A DNA stretch of 64,000 nucleotides from Clostridiales bacterium (GTDB taxonomy: Bacteria; Bacillota; Clostridia; UBA1381). The notes beneath the pieces were generated by a model. That model saw only the letters and a list, made by a program, of their open reading frames with translations, made no database searches and had not been told where the DNA came from. Made by a program: the position numbers and the translations under genes. Positions 27,942-35,184 of the stretch are shown here, piece by piece. Positions within the stretch are counted from its first letter, which is position 1. Every line of letters starts with the position of its first letter. The DNA lies in NCBI GenBank assembly GCA_029226975.1, contig JAQXZB010000006.1, forward strand, positions 1 through 64,000, written 5' to 3'.

Positions 27942-28967
27942 TTACTTCCACACATACAAACATTCAGTAACATACTGCTCCAAAAGTGTCCATTCATCGC
28001 CCATACCCCGCTTTATATCAAGGTCTATCTCAGGTATGCGCACAAGCATTTTTATAAGCAGCGGTTCGTCAAACCTTCTTGCCGACTCAATATATTTTCT
28101 TGCAATAAATGATCCGGTACCTATGGCTTTTGCAATACTGTCCGCACTCTCGCCCTGCATAAGCTTTGTCTTTAAAAGCTTTGAAGCGTTTGAGTAAATG
28201 AGATAGAGAATTGGAAAGGCACTTTCGTTTCTTGTTTTTAAATCGGCGAGTATTTCCATGGCCTTTGAAGCGTCATGCTCCATTATTCCGTTTGTCAGCT
28301 CAAAGGCACTTACGTTAATTCCCTTGGAAACCACGCGGTCAATATCTGTTTTGGTTATTTCATTACCGCAGTAATCAAACAGCTTTTCAAGCTCGTTTAC
28401 CAAATTCATCATGCCCTCGTCACAGCGGCTCACAAGATATGCCGCAAGGCTTTTATCAAGCTTTTTCCCCGCCTTAAGCGCTCTGCCGGTGACATAGGTC
28501 ACAAGCTCGCTCTCGTCACGATAGCAAAATTCCACCGCTATGCCGTTTTTTACCGCCGTTTTATACAGTACGCTTCTTTTATCCACGCTGTCCTCGCAAA
28601 AAATCACCACAGTATCCTCTGCTGTTCTTTGAAGCTTTTCCTGCCAAAACGCCTTTGTTTCCTCGTTGGGACCGTTTTTTATTTTAAAAATATTGCTGTT
28701 TTTTATAACCACAAGCCGCCTTGGCGCCATCATGGGAAAGCTTTCCCAAACATCGTCAAGCTCCGACAGGGGAGCTGCCCCGTCAACGGTTATATGGTTA
28801 AAATCCTCAAAGCCGTTATCAGGTATCTTATCAAGAACTGCCTTTATATAGTGTTCCTTAAGATACGTTTCCTCTCCGTAGAAAATATACAGCCTTTCAA
28901 ATACGTCCTCCTGTATCTGACGTTTAAGCTTCGGCAACTCAGTATTTTTCTTTTTGGCAAAGGCCAT
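27942..28967 (-). CDS. holA: DNA polymerase III delta subunit
   Basis: 341-residue clamp-loader delta subunit, which opens the beta sliding clamp during replication. It shows the family start (ERLYIFYGEETYLKEHYIKAVL), a degenerate AAA+ fold, and the C-terminal EIDLDIKRGMGDEWTLLEQYV segment typical of HolA. Its ATG shares one base with the TGA of the ABC-transporter gene upstream (TGATG), so the two are translationally coupled. The M16C peptidase gene follows after a 130-bp structured gap. Placing a core replication gene in an export operon is a matter of layout only. Confidence 0.93.
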   Translation of the reverse strand: MAFAKKKNTELPKLKRQIQEDVFERLYIFYGEETYLKEHYIKAVLDKIPDNGFEDFNHITVDGAAPLSELDDVWESFPMMAPRRLVVIKNSNIFKIKNGPNEETKAFWQEKLQRTAEDTVVIFCEDSVDKRSVLYKTAVKNGIAVEFCYRDESELVTYVTGRALKAGKKLDKSLAAYLVSRCDEGMMNLVNELEKLFDYCGNEITKTDIDRVVSKGINVSAFELTNGIMEHDASKAMEILADLKTRNESAFPILYLIYSNASKLLKTKLMQGESADSIAKAIGTGSFIARKYIESARRFDEPLLIKMLVRIPEIDLDIKRGMGDEWTLLEQYVTECLYVWK

Positions 28968-30226
28968 CAGTCCACAACCTCCATCTCCTTAAGCTCTATA
29001 TCCCCGAACAATCTCGGCTTCCAGTCGAGAGAGGATTTTTTAACCCGATCAAATATCAGTCCCGGCCAGACCGCGTCCGCGTCAAACACGCTGCCCAGCT
29101 CGTCCGACTCGTACATTGCCATAAGCACCTTATACTCGCCGCCGCTTAACGGCTCAACGTCCATTTCAAAATCCCGCTCATAGGTTTTGCCCTTTGTGCA
29201 GCTCATAAAGTCCGGACACACCGCGGTTGCAATGGGGCTTTGGTCAAAGTTATGTATCATCATTCTCAAGGACAGCTTTTCTATGTCCTCATTGGCGCGA
29301 AAGCGCAGTCTAAAGCGCACTTTTTCACCGTCATTGTAAACACAGCCCTCGTTTCCCAGTACCTCTAAGCTTTCCATAAACACCTTATCGGTCATAAAGT
29401 CCGGACGGCGGCGTTCTTTAAAGTCATAAAGCCTTTGCTTATTCATTTTGGCATTGTTTAAATACAGCGAGATAGCGCCCTCGGTTTCTCCGTCATAAAT
29501 CACCCTGCCCTTGCTCAAAACAACACCGCGGCTGCAAAGACGGCGGATTGTGTTCATGTTATGGCTTACATAAATAATCGTTCTGCCCGAACGTGCCACA
29601 TCAAGCATTTTATCTATACATTTTTTCTGAAAAGCCATATCCCCGACGGCAAGCACCTCGTCCATTATCATTATTTCATTATCCAGATGCGCCGCCACAG
29701 AAAAGGCAAGCTTTACAAACATTCCCGAGGAATAGCGCTTTACCGGCGTGTCGATAAACTTTTCACATTCGCTGAATTCCACAATTTCGTCAAGCTTTTT
29801 ATCAACCTCGCGCCGTTTCATACCCAACAGCGCACCGTTTAAATACACGTTCTCCCTGCCGGTAAGCTCCGGGTGAAAGCCCGTCCCCACCTCAAGCATG
29901 CTTGCAACTCTGCCCTTTATATAAATCTCGCCCGCCGTAGGAGCCGTAACCCGGGACAAAAGCTTTAGAAGCGTTGATTTGCCCGCTCCGTTCGTACCCA
30001 CAAGACCAAGGGTTTCACCTTTTTTAATTTCAAGAGAAACATCGTCAAGGGCAAGGAATTTTTCGTTCTTTTTATATGCTTTTGAGCCGATTTTGGAGTT
30101 GGGATCCTCTTTGCCCCGCACTCTTGCCCACCAGCTTTGCAAATCGCCCTGAAGCGTTCCGCCGCCTATTGTGCCCAGTCGGTACTGCTTTGTTACATGG
30201 TCTATTTTAATTACCGTATCGCTCAA
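28967..30226 (-). CDS. Polysaccharide/teichoic-acid ABC exporter ATPase (Wzt/TagH type)
   Basis: 419-residue ATP-binding subunit of an ABC-2 polysaccharide exporter. It has Walker A GTNGAGKST (near 85-93), the signature YSSGMFVKLAFS and Walker B IMIMDEVLAVGD. The C-terminal ~150 residues form an extra domain like Wzt_C, which in O-antigen transporters recognises the capped end of the glycan. The start is a TTG at 30226 with GGGGG 8 nt upstream; no nearby in-frame ATG fits. It follows the permease by 16 bp. No glycosyltransferase cluster adjoins it, so the cargo is unknown. Confidence 0.92.
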   Translation of the reverse strand: MSDTVIKIDHVTKQYRLGTIGGGTLQGDLQSWWARVRGKEDPNSKIGSKAYKKNEKFLALDDVSLEIKKGETLGLVGTNGAGKSTLLKLLSRVTAPTAGEIYIKGRVASMLEVGTGFHPELTGRENVYLNGALLGMKRREVDKKLDEIVEFSECEKFIDTPVKRYSSGMFVKLAFSVAAHLDNEIMIMDEVLAVGDMAFQKKCIDKMLDVARSGRTIIYVSHNMNTIRRLCSRGVVLSKGRVIYDGETEGAISLYLNNAKMNKQRLYDFKERRRPDFMTDKVFMESLEVLGNEGCVYNDGEKVRFRLRFRANEDIEKLSLRMMIHNFDQSPIATAVCPDFMSCTKGKTYERDFEMDVEPLSGGEYKVLMAMYESDELGSVFDADAVWPGLIFDRVKKSSLDWKPRLFGDIELKEMEVVD

Positions 30227-30242
30227 CTTTTTATCCCCCTTA

Positions 30243-31088
30243 TCATACAGTGTCCATAAAGGTTTTCTCTATTCTCGAAAACAGTATTATTCCGAAAAAT
30301 ACAACCACCGCGGTAAACGCCGCGCTCATGCACCACCATTTTATCTCCGGCTGTCCGCAGCCCAAAAAGGCATAGCGGAAATTGTTTACAATGGGAGCCA
30401 TGGGGTTTAGCATTATTATTTTTCTCAAAAAATCTGGCACCTGAGAAAGCGGGTAAACTATGGGAGTTGCATACATCCAAAGCTGCACCCCAAATCCCAC
30501 AAGCACCGATAAATCCCTGTACTTTGTGGTAAGAGAGGATATAATAATTCCTATTCCAAGACCCAAAAGCGCCATATTCAAAACCATGAGCGGCACTGTC
30601 AAAATCCATGCGTTCGGATGCACCGCCTCACCGCGTCCGAAGGTAAAATATACCATGAGAATGAGCATCAGGCAAAGCTGTATGCAAAAGGACAAAAGCG
30701 AATATATCACCGTTGTAATGGGCGATATAAGCCGCGGAAAATACACCTTTCCGAACAGGTAGGCGTTTGAGGTGAAAGTAGACGCCGTTGCCGTTAGGCA
30801 TGACGAGAAGTAAGACCATGCGGTATTTCCCGCCATGTAAAACAGAAACTGCGGAACTCCGTCCGTAGAAATTTTTGCAATCTGTCCGAACACCACCGTA
30901 AACATGGACGAGGTCATAAGCGGTGTTATCAAAAACCATATGGGACCCAGTATGGTCTGCTTATACGCGCTTGTAAAATTGCGCTTTAAAAACATACGAA
31001 TAAGATCTCTGTATTCAAGAATTTCTTTTAAATTTATATCAAGCCAGCCCGTTTTGGGCTTTATAACGGTTGTCCATTCTTCTTTCAT
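30243..31088 (-). CDS. Polysaccharide/teichoic-acid ABC exporter permease (Wzm/TagG type)
   Basis: 281 residues with six hydrophobic helices in the ABC-2 permease arrangement. An N-terminal amphipathic cytoplasmic stretch (DLIRMFLKRNFTSAYKQTILGPIWF) is typical of Wzm/TagG. It should form the membrane channel with the adjacent Wzt-like ATPase and move a lipid-linked polymer outward. It starts 2 bp after the stop of the unknown membrane-anchored protein and ends 16 bp before the ATPase, so the three genes form one operon. Confidence 0.93.
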   Translation of the reverse strand: MKEEWTTVIKPKTGWLDINLKEILEYRDLIRMFLKRNFTSAYKQTILGPIWFLITPLMTSSMFTVVFGQIAKISTDGVPQFLFYMAGNTAWSYFSSCLTATASTFTSNAYLFGKVYFPRLISPITTVIYSLLSFCIQLCLMLILMVYFTFGRGEAVHPNAWILTVPLMVLNMALLGLGIGIIISSLTTKYRDLSVLVGFGVQLWMYATPIVYPLSQVPDFLRKIIMLNPMAPIVNNFRYAFLGCGQPEIKWWCMSAAFTAVVVFFGIILFSRIEKTFMDTV

Positions 31089-31090
31089 AA

Positions 31091-32443
31091 TCAGCCTCCC
31101 TGAAATATCAATGCTTTGCCAAGCTCGGCAAAATCGCTCATGTCCAGCTTATCCAACGGATATGCTTCCTTTTTCGGCACCTCAATATCGGTATAATCGG
31201 AAATTTCTATAACCGCACTTCCCTTTTCGGTGCCGTTTAAGGCAAAGCGCGAAACGTTTATTGTATCCTTTTGGGGCGTTATCGACGCGGTATATTCTAT
31301 TTCCGCGTCCGAATTGCCTAAAATTTCACTCTTTACGCTTATCTCTCCGCTTCTTTCCTCCTCGGAGCCGGTTTCATTCCTTGAAAGCTCCAGTACCTTT
31401 ATGTCCGCAAGAGTAATCTTTAGCTTTTCATTTGCAAAAAGCGGCTCCTGTGCATGGAAGCGGTTTCCCTCACAGGAATATTCTAAATTAAGCTTTGCGG
31501 ATTTTGTTTCGTAATCAAATGATGCGCTATAGTTATCCAAGAGCCTTGCCGACTTTGAGCCGTCTATTAAAATATCGGTTCCGCCCCCGTCAGTGAAGTT
31601 TATCCTTGTATGGATTTTTACAATATGTGAATTTCTTTGAAGCATCGAAATTGTTACGGTTTCGTCGGTATTTAATGTGTCTATTTCCTCAAGCAGCGTA
31701 TCGAGTACCGAGGAATCAATATCAATTCCCCACAGCTTTTTTATAAGCGCTGAGCCTCCCCCGTCAGACTGCGAGCTTTTTACAAGGCGCACAATTTCTT
31801 TCATTCCGTTTTTAAAGCTCTGCGAATTTACGCTAAGCAGCACCTCGCCCTTTTCGGAGCCTTTTTTAAGGCTTGCTTCATTAAGCATATTTGAAATGCA
31901 AAGATAAAGCTCATGGGTATCAACGCCGGTGCTTTCCTTTAAAATGTCCAAAGACAGGCTCATTTTATCGCTTACCCGAAAGGGCAAAACCCTTGACGCA
32001 AGACTGTTATTATACGCCTCGCCGAAGTTTTCCGTAGGCAGAGTGAAGTACACGTCCATAAGCTCCGGCAGGCATATTCCCGTTTCCTGCTCCTGTATAT
32101 AGCCCTCAAAGGCTATTTTATCATATGTTCCCGAAGCATAAAGCTGCGGCGTTGTTTTATTGTAGAGGGCGGTTATATCAGCCGTTTTATCCCCCGCCGA
32201 CAGATTTATATGAGTAGTGTTGCTGTCCCTGATGCTTCTGTAACGGGGATACACTGAAGAAACGGTTTCCTGTTCCCCCTCTATTTCCTTTACGGTCTTT
32301 GCAAGCATTGACGAAACATAGATTTTCGGAGCAAAGCGCATCATGATAAGGTCTATATTAAACACGACAAGCACAATTACAACCGCACACGCGCTCAGTA
32401 TTCCCAAAAGCTCCGGCAAGAAATTCTTTTTATTTTTTTCCAT
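31091..32443 (-). CDS. Membrane-anchored extracytoplasmic protein of unknown function
   Basis: 450 residues. One N-terminal transmembrane helix (about 12-34) is followed by a hydrophilic extracytoplasmic part rich in beta-strand patterns. No family is recognised. The open frame extends 12 codons upstream, but ATG 32443 has AAAGGAT at proper spacing. It is the first gene of the operon unknown-Wzm-Wzt-holA, with 2 bp to the permease, so it may be an accessory factor of the exporter (inference). Its leader carries a promoter and a terminator-like hairpin. Confidence 0.8.
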   Translation of the reverse strand: MEKNKKNFLPELLGILSACAVVIVLVVFNIDLIMMRFAPKIYVSSMLAKTVKEIEGEQETVSSVYPRYRSIRDSNTTHINLSAGDKTADITALYNKTTPQLYASGTYDKIAFEGYIQEQETGICLPELMDVYFTLPTENFGEAYNNSLASRVLPFRVSDKMSLSLDILKESTGVDTHELYLCISNMLNEASLKKGSEKGEVLLSVNSQSFKNGMKEIVRLVKSSQSDGGGSALIKKLWGIDIDSSVLDTLLEEIDTLNTDETVTISMLQRNSHIVKIHTRINFTDGGGTDILIDGSKSARLLDNYSASFDYETKSAKLNLEYSCEGNRFHAQEPLFANEKLKITLADIKVLELSRNETGSEEERSGEISVKSEILGNSDAEIEYTASITPQKDTINVSRFALNGTEKGSAVIEISDYTDIEVPKKEAYPLDKLDMSDFAELGKALIFQGG

Positions 32444-32490
32444 ATTAAATCCTTTCCAAGCCCAAACAAAGCCGGGCATATATATTTAAG

Positions 32491-32526
32491 ACAAAAACAC
32501 GGTGCAAAGCCCCAGCCCTACACCGT
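32491..32526 (-). terminator. Terminator-like hairpin in the leader of the exporter operon
   Basis: In minus-strand RNA, ACGGTG and CACCGT form a 6-bp stem around a GC-rich 16-nt loop, followed by GTTTTTGT. It lies between the promoter (32552-32580) and the first gene (start 32443), so it could be an attenuator. The stem is short, so confidence is moderate. Confidence 0.4.
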
Positions 32527-32551
32527 AACCCTATTTATATGTATTTACTGT

Positions 32552-32580
32552 ATTATACCATATTCTTACGATAAAATCAA
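32552..32580 (-). promoter_or_regulatory. Promoter of the unknown-Wzm-Wzt-holA operon
   Basis: Minus-strand TTGATT (32575-32580), a 17-bp spacer and TATAAT (32552-32557). Confidence 0.75.
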
Positions 32581-32613
32581 GAGTGGATATACATAATTTT
32601 CACCTAAAATCCA

Positions 32614-32637
32614 AAACGGATGCCGGAGCATCCGTTT
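32614..32637 (-). terminator. Intrinsic terminator after repeat copy 2 (rpiB-like gene)
   Basis: Perfect 10-bp stem (32628-32637 with 32614-32623), 4-nt loop, followed on the minus strand by TTTGGATTTT. It ends the RpiB-like transcript after the repeat. Confidence 0.85.
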
Positions 32638-32826
32638 CAGACCGTCGACAAATTGGTCAGACCGTGCGGGATTTTAAATCAAACACAAAAATATAATCTC
32701 CTAATATTACCAAAGGCATTCCATCGAGGAATGCCTTTGGTATGCACTTTCCGCGAAAATAAACTCTACCGTACCCGCGTACGCCTACGAGTTCATTTTC
32801 GCGAAATCTGACTCAATTTCTCGCAG
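32634..32826 (-). repeat. Modular intergenic repeat, copy 2 (complete)
   Basis: Full copy in minus orientation: 5' block (32804-32826, beginning CTGCGAGAAATTGAGTCAG), hairpin A (32753-32802), hairpin B (32708-32742, 15-bp arms, loop TCGAT on the minus strand) and block C down to 32634. It starts 14 bp after the RpiB-like stop codon and ends exactly at the base of that gene's terminator, so it lies wholly in the 3' UTR. It differs from copy 1 at only a handful of positions, all outside block C. Confidence 0.92.
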
Positions 32827-32840
32827 TCTGCTTTCTTTAA

Positions 32841-33479
32841 TTATTTTACCAATGTTTCAACATAAGCCTTGATTTTGTCGCACTTCGCATTTTTAAAGAA
32901 CAAATCCTTAAACTGCGCGCCCGCAACGGCTCCCTTTACAAGCTCAGGATCAAGGTTTGGCAGAATGTCAAGCAAATCTCTGTGAGTTACCTTCTTTACC
33001 TCGTTTAAAATCTTTGCGTTTCTCTGCTCGGGAACTGCTCTCTCCTTCGGGTATCCGCCGCCCCATTCCTCTACGAACAGCTTCTCGAATACATACTGCA
33101 AATTAAGCTCAGCGCCCCAGCCCCAGCCCTTTGCAAAAGGCATTGCTATACAGTTTCCGTTGTTTACCTGGGTAAACTGGTAAGCGTCCGTCGGGTCAAC
33201 AACATGTCCGCACAGAACTCCGGGGAATGCGTTGCAGGCAAGACATGCACCCTCGCCGGTTCCGCAGCCTGTAATTACAAGGTCTGCCGCTCCCGAATTT
33301 AACAGTATTGCCGCAAGAATACCTATCTGAACATATGTAAGCTGTGCCTCGTCCTCGGCGGTATACATACCGTAGTTGTATACCTCATGTCCCAAAGGCT
33401 CAACAACCTTTCTTAAGGTCTGTTCGATAACAGCGTTCTTTGCTGCCTGGCTGTTTTCGTTAATTAAAGCGATTTTCAT
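32841..33479 (-). CDS. RpiB/LacA/LacB-family sugar-phosphate isomerase
   Basis: 212-residue member of the RpiB/LacAB fold, which isomerises pentose or hexose phosphates. The N-terminal MKIALINENSQAAKN and the ITGCGTGEGACLACN motif (around 68-82) correspond to the catalytic-cysteine loop of RpiB, although RpiB itself is about 150 residues. The extra C-terminal part (about 140-212, with AVPEQRNAKIL) marks the longer clostridial subfamily. The substrate is not certain. GGAGG precedes the ATG, and it has its own promoter. The 3' UTR carries the modular repeat and a terminator. Confidence 0.85.
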   Translation of the reverse strand: MKIALINENSQAAKNAVIEQTLRKVVEPLGHEVYNYGMYTAEDEAQLTYVQIGILAAILLNSGAADLVITGCGTGEGACLACNAFPGVLCGHVVDPTDAYQFTQVNNGNCIAMPFAKGWGWGAELNLQYVFEKLFVEEWGGGYPKERAVPEQRNAKILNEVKKVTHRDLLDILPNLDPELVKGAVAGAQFKDLFFKNAKCDKIKAYVETLVK

Positions 33480-33512
33480 TTTAAATTACCTCCAAAAAAT
33501 TTATACATATGT

Positions 33513-33541
33513 ATTATAACATAGTTTTTCCCTATTTTCAA
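33513..33541 (-). promoter_or_regulatory. Promoter of the RpiB-like gene
   Basis: Minus-strand TTGAAA (33536-33541), a 17-bp spacer and TATAAT (33513-33518). Confidence 0.82.
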
Positions 33542-33553
33542 CCGTTTTTACAT

Positions 33554-34612
33554 TTATTTTTCATCTCTGTCCTTTGTAACGTCAAATCCGCGCATAATTT
33601 CCTTTCTGCGCTTTGACGCATACTGCGCATAGTAGCGGTGGGTCACGTCAATATTCTTGTGTCCCATAAGCTCCGCCACCATTTTTATATCCACTCCGTC
33701 GGCGATCATGTTGCAGGCAAAGGTTCTTCTAAGAGCATGGGGGCGGGTTTTGTCGGGATGCTCGATTCCTACCGTCATGCAGTATTTTTTTAATACCTTT
33801 TCCACACCCTGAGCGCTCATGCGCTTTCCCTGGCGGTTTATGAAGAATGCCTTGGGATCCTTTAAATTTTCCATTTCCCTTCTGTGCTGCCAGTAAGAAA
33901 ACATTTCATTTTCAACCTGCACCGGCATAAAAATCTCCTGTTGGTCGCCGCCCTTTCTGGTTACCACAAAGGAGGAGGTATCAAAGCATATATCGTCAAC
34001 ATCTATATTTATAAGCTCGCTCACACGACAGCCCGTACCCAAATACGCGGTAAAAAGCGCAATATCCCTTTGCTTTCTGCGCTCATACTCCGTCAAATCG
34101 CGCCCGGTATAGTATTTTTCGCCGTTGTAGATAACATCCAAAAGCCTTACCGTTTCCTGTGAGGTAAGGGGCTTTTTTATTTTCTGATGCAGCTTTTTAA
34201 AATCAAGCTTTTCTGTTACGTTTTGCGAGATTAAATCGTTTTTGTAAAGATACGAAAACAGTCCCCGTATGCCGGAAAGCTTGCGGTTAATTCCGAAAGC
34301 GCTGTTTTTGCGTATTCGGCGCACCGTCTTGCCGGTCGGCGATACGGACTCGGTTTCATATTCCTGTAAATATGCCATAAAGGAGGTGAGATCTCTTAAG
34401 GTTACCTGCTCCATGTGCTTGGGCGTAAAATCCTCCGTATTTTCAATATCCCTGAATTTAAACCGCTTTAAATATTCAAAAAAAGTTTTAATATCGATAC
34501 TGTAGCCTATTTGGGTGTTTATGCTCTCGCCCGTATAGGCAATTTCTATGTAATCATATACAAAATCGGGAAGCCTTGACAAAAACTCCCGAAGCATGGT
34601 GCGCTTGCTCAT
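33554..34612 (-). CDS. XerS-like tyrosine recombinase
   Basis: 352-residue integrase-family protein with a SAM-like N-terminal core-binding domain and a catalytic domain. Expected catalytic residues are R196 (GTGCRVSEL), K220, H292 and R295 (HALRR), H318 (GHKN) and Y327 or Y328. Length and N-terminal layout resemble the single-recombinase XerS of streptococci more than the ~300-residue XerC/XerD. The frame extends 21 codons upstream, but ATG 34612 has GGGGAGG 5 nt upstream and the promoter covers the earlier part. It sits among core genes with no phage or transposon neighbours, which favours chromosome-dimer resolution over element integration (inference). Confidence 0.88.
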   Translation of the reverse strand: MSKRTMLREFLSRLPDFVYDYIEIAYTGESINTQIGYSIDIKTFFEYLKRFKFRDIENTEDFTPKHMEQVTLRDLTSFMAYLQEYETESVSPTGKTVRRIRKNSAFGINRKLSGIRGLFSYLYKNDLISQNVTEKLDFKKLHQKIKKPLTSQETVRLLDVIYNGEKYYTGRDLTEYERRKQRDIALFTAYLGTGCRVSELINIDVDDICFDTSSFVVTRKGGDQQEIFMPVQVENEMFSYWQHRREMENLKDPKAFFINRQGKRMSAQGVEKVLKKYCMTVGIEHPDKTRPHALRRTFACNMIADGVDIKMVAELMGHKNIDVTHRYYAQYASKRRKEIMRGFDVTKDRDEK

Positions 34613-34637
34613 ACCGTCCTCCCCGTAAAAAAGCTTC

Positions 34638-34669
34638 TTTTTGGAAATTATACTATATTTTCCGACAAA
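34638..34669. other. Candidate dif-like site overlapping the xer promoter
   Basis: A 21-bp near-palindrome (34643-34663, arms GGAAATTATA and TATATTTTCC around a central C, one arm mismatch), flanked by T- and A-rich ends. It contains ACTATATTTTCC, close to the ACTATAATTTTC core I recall for streptococcal difSL. It coincides with the spacer and -10 of the recombinase gene's promoter. It may be a recombination site, an autoregulatory operator, or just AT-rich promoter symmetry. Confidence 0.4.
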
Positions 34670-34675
34670 TTTCAA
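34647..34675 (-). promoter_or_regulatory. Promoter of the XerS-like gene
   Basis: Minus-strand TTGAAA (34670-34675), a 17-bp spacer and TATAAT (34647-34652). It supports the downstream start at 34612. Confidence 0.8.
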
Positions 34676-34718
34676 CCCCCGATTCGGATAAATACCTTAA
34701 AAAAACATCGGTTTGATA

Positions 34719-34747
34719 TTGCTTTTGCGGACATTTTATGATATAAT
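34719..34747 (+). promoter_or_regulatory. Promoter of asp23-fakA-recG
   Basis: TTGCTT (34719-34724), a 17-bp spacer and TATAAT (34742-34747), about 70 bp before the Asp23-family start. Confidence 0.7.
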
Positions 34748-34815
34748 AAAGCAAATTACAGTAAATTTCCGAAACGGGAATTTCAATCGGTACGGCTAAG
34801 GAAAGGAAGATAGTT

Positions 34816-35184
34816 ATGATACTCAAATCAGACGGAGCATCGGGCGATGTATTTATATCCAATTCCGTAGTGGCACAGGTTGCCGGCGCTGTTGCGTCAA
34901 AATGCTACGGAGTTGTCGGCATGGCTTCAAGAAGCAGAAAGGACGGCTTTGTAAGCCTGCTTAAAAATGATACCATGACCAAGGGCATAAATATAAACGT
35001 TGAGGACAGCGGAGTTTCGGTAGAACTTCACATTATTGTTGAATACGGCGTGAATATAAATACGGTCTGCAAAAGCATTGTAAACCGTGTGCGCTACACA
35101 ATCGAGAATACTCTCGGTCTTAAGGTAAATAAGGTTTTGGTGCGCGTAGAGGGTGTAAGAGTAGACGAACAGGAGCAGATATGA
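34816..35184 (+). CDS. Asp23/Gls24-family envelope stress protein (YloU-like)
   Basis: 122-residue Asp23/Gls24/DUF322 protein. It contains the family pattern ISNSVVAQVAGAVASKCYGVVGM and a C-terminal VNRVRYTIENTLGLKVNKVLVRVEGV. Members are membrane-associated envelope-homeostasis proteins, and a YloU-type copy usually precedes the fatty-acid kinase gene, as here. GGAAAGGA precedes the ATG. Its TGA overlaps the ATG of the next gene (ATGA), indicating coupled translation. Confidence 0.93.
   Translation: MILKSDGASGDVFISNSVVAQVAGAVASKCYGVVGMASRSRKDGFVSLLKNDTMTKGININVEDSGVSVELHIIVEYGVNINTVCKSIVNRVRYTIENTLGLKVNKVLVRVEGVRVDEQEQI

Noticed and set aside
33554-34612. Tyrosine recombinase as the integrase of a mobile island
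   Set aside because: No phage, conjugation or cargo genes, no adjacent tRNA and no flanking direct repeats are visible. The neighbours are core genes, so a chromosomal Xer role fits better.
34613-34675. Longer start for the XerS-like recombinase
   Set aside because: The extra 21 codons overlap a clear promoter, and the ATG at 34612 has a strong ribosome site.
34613-34815. Replication origin at the strand switch
   Set aside because: Divergent transcription is present, but no DnaA-box cluster, dnaA or dnaN is seen. Other operons in the window switch strand too.
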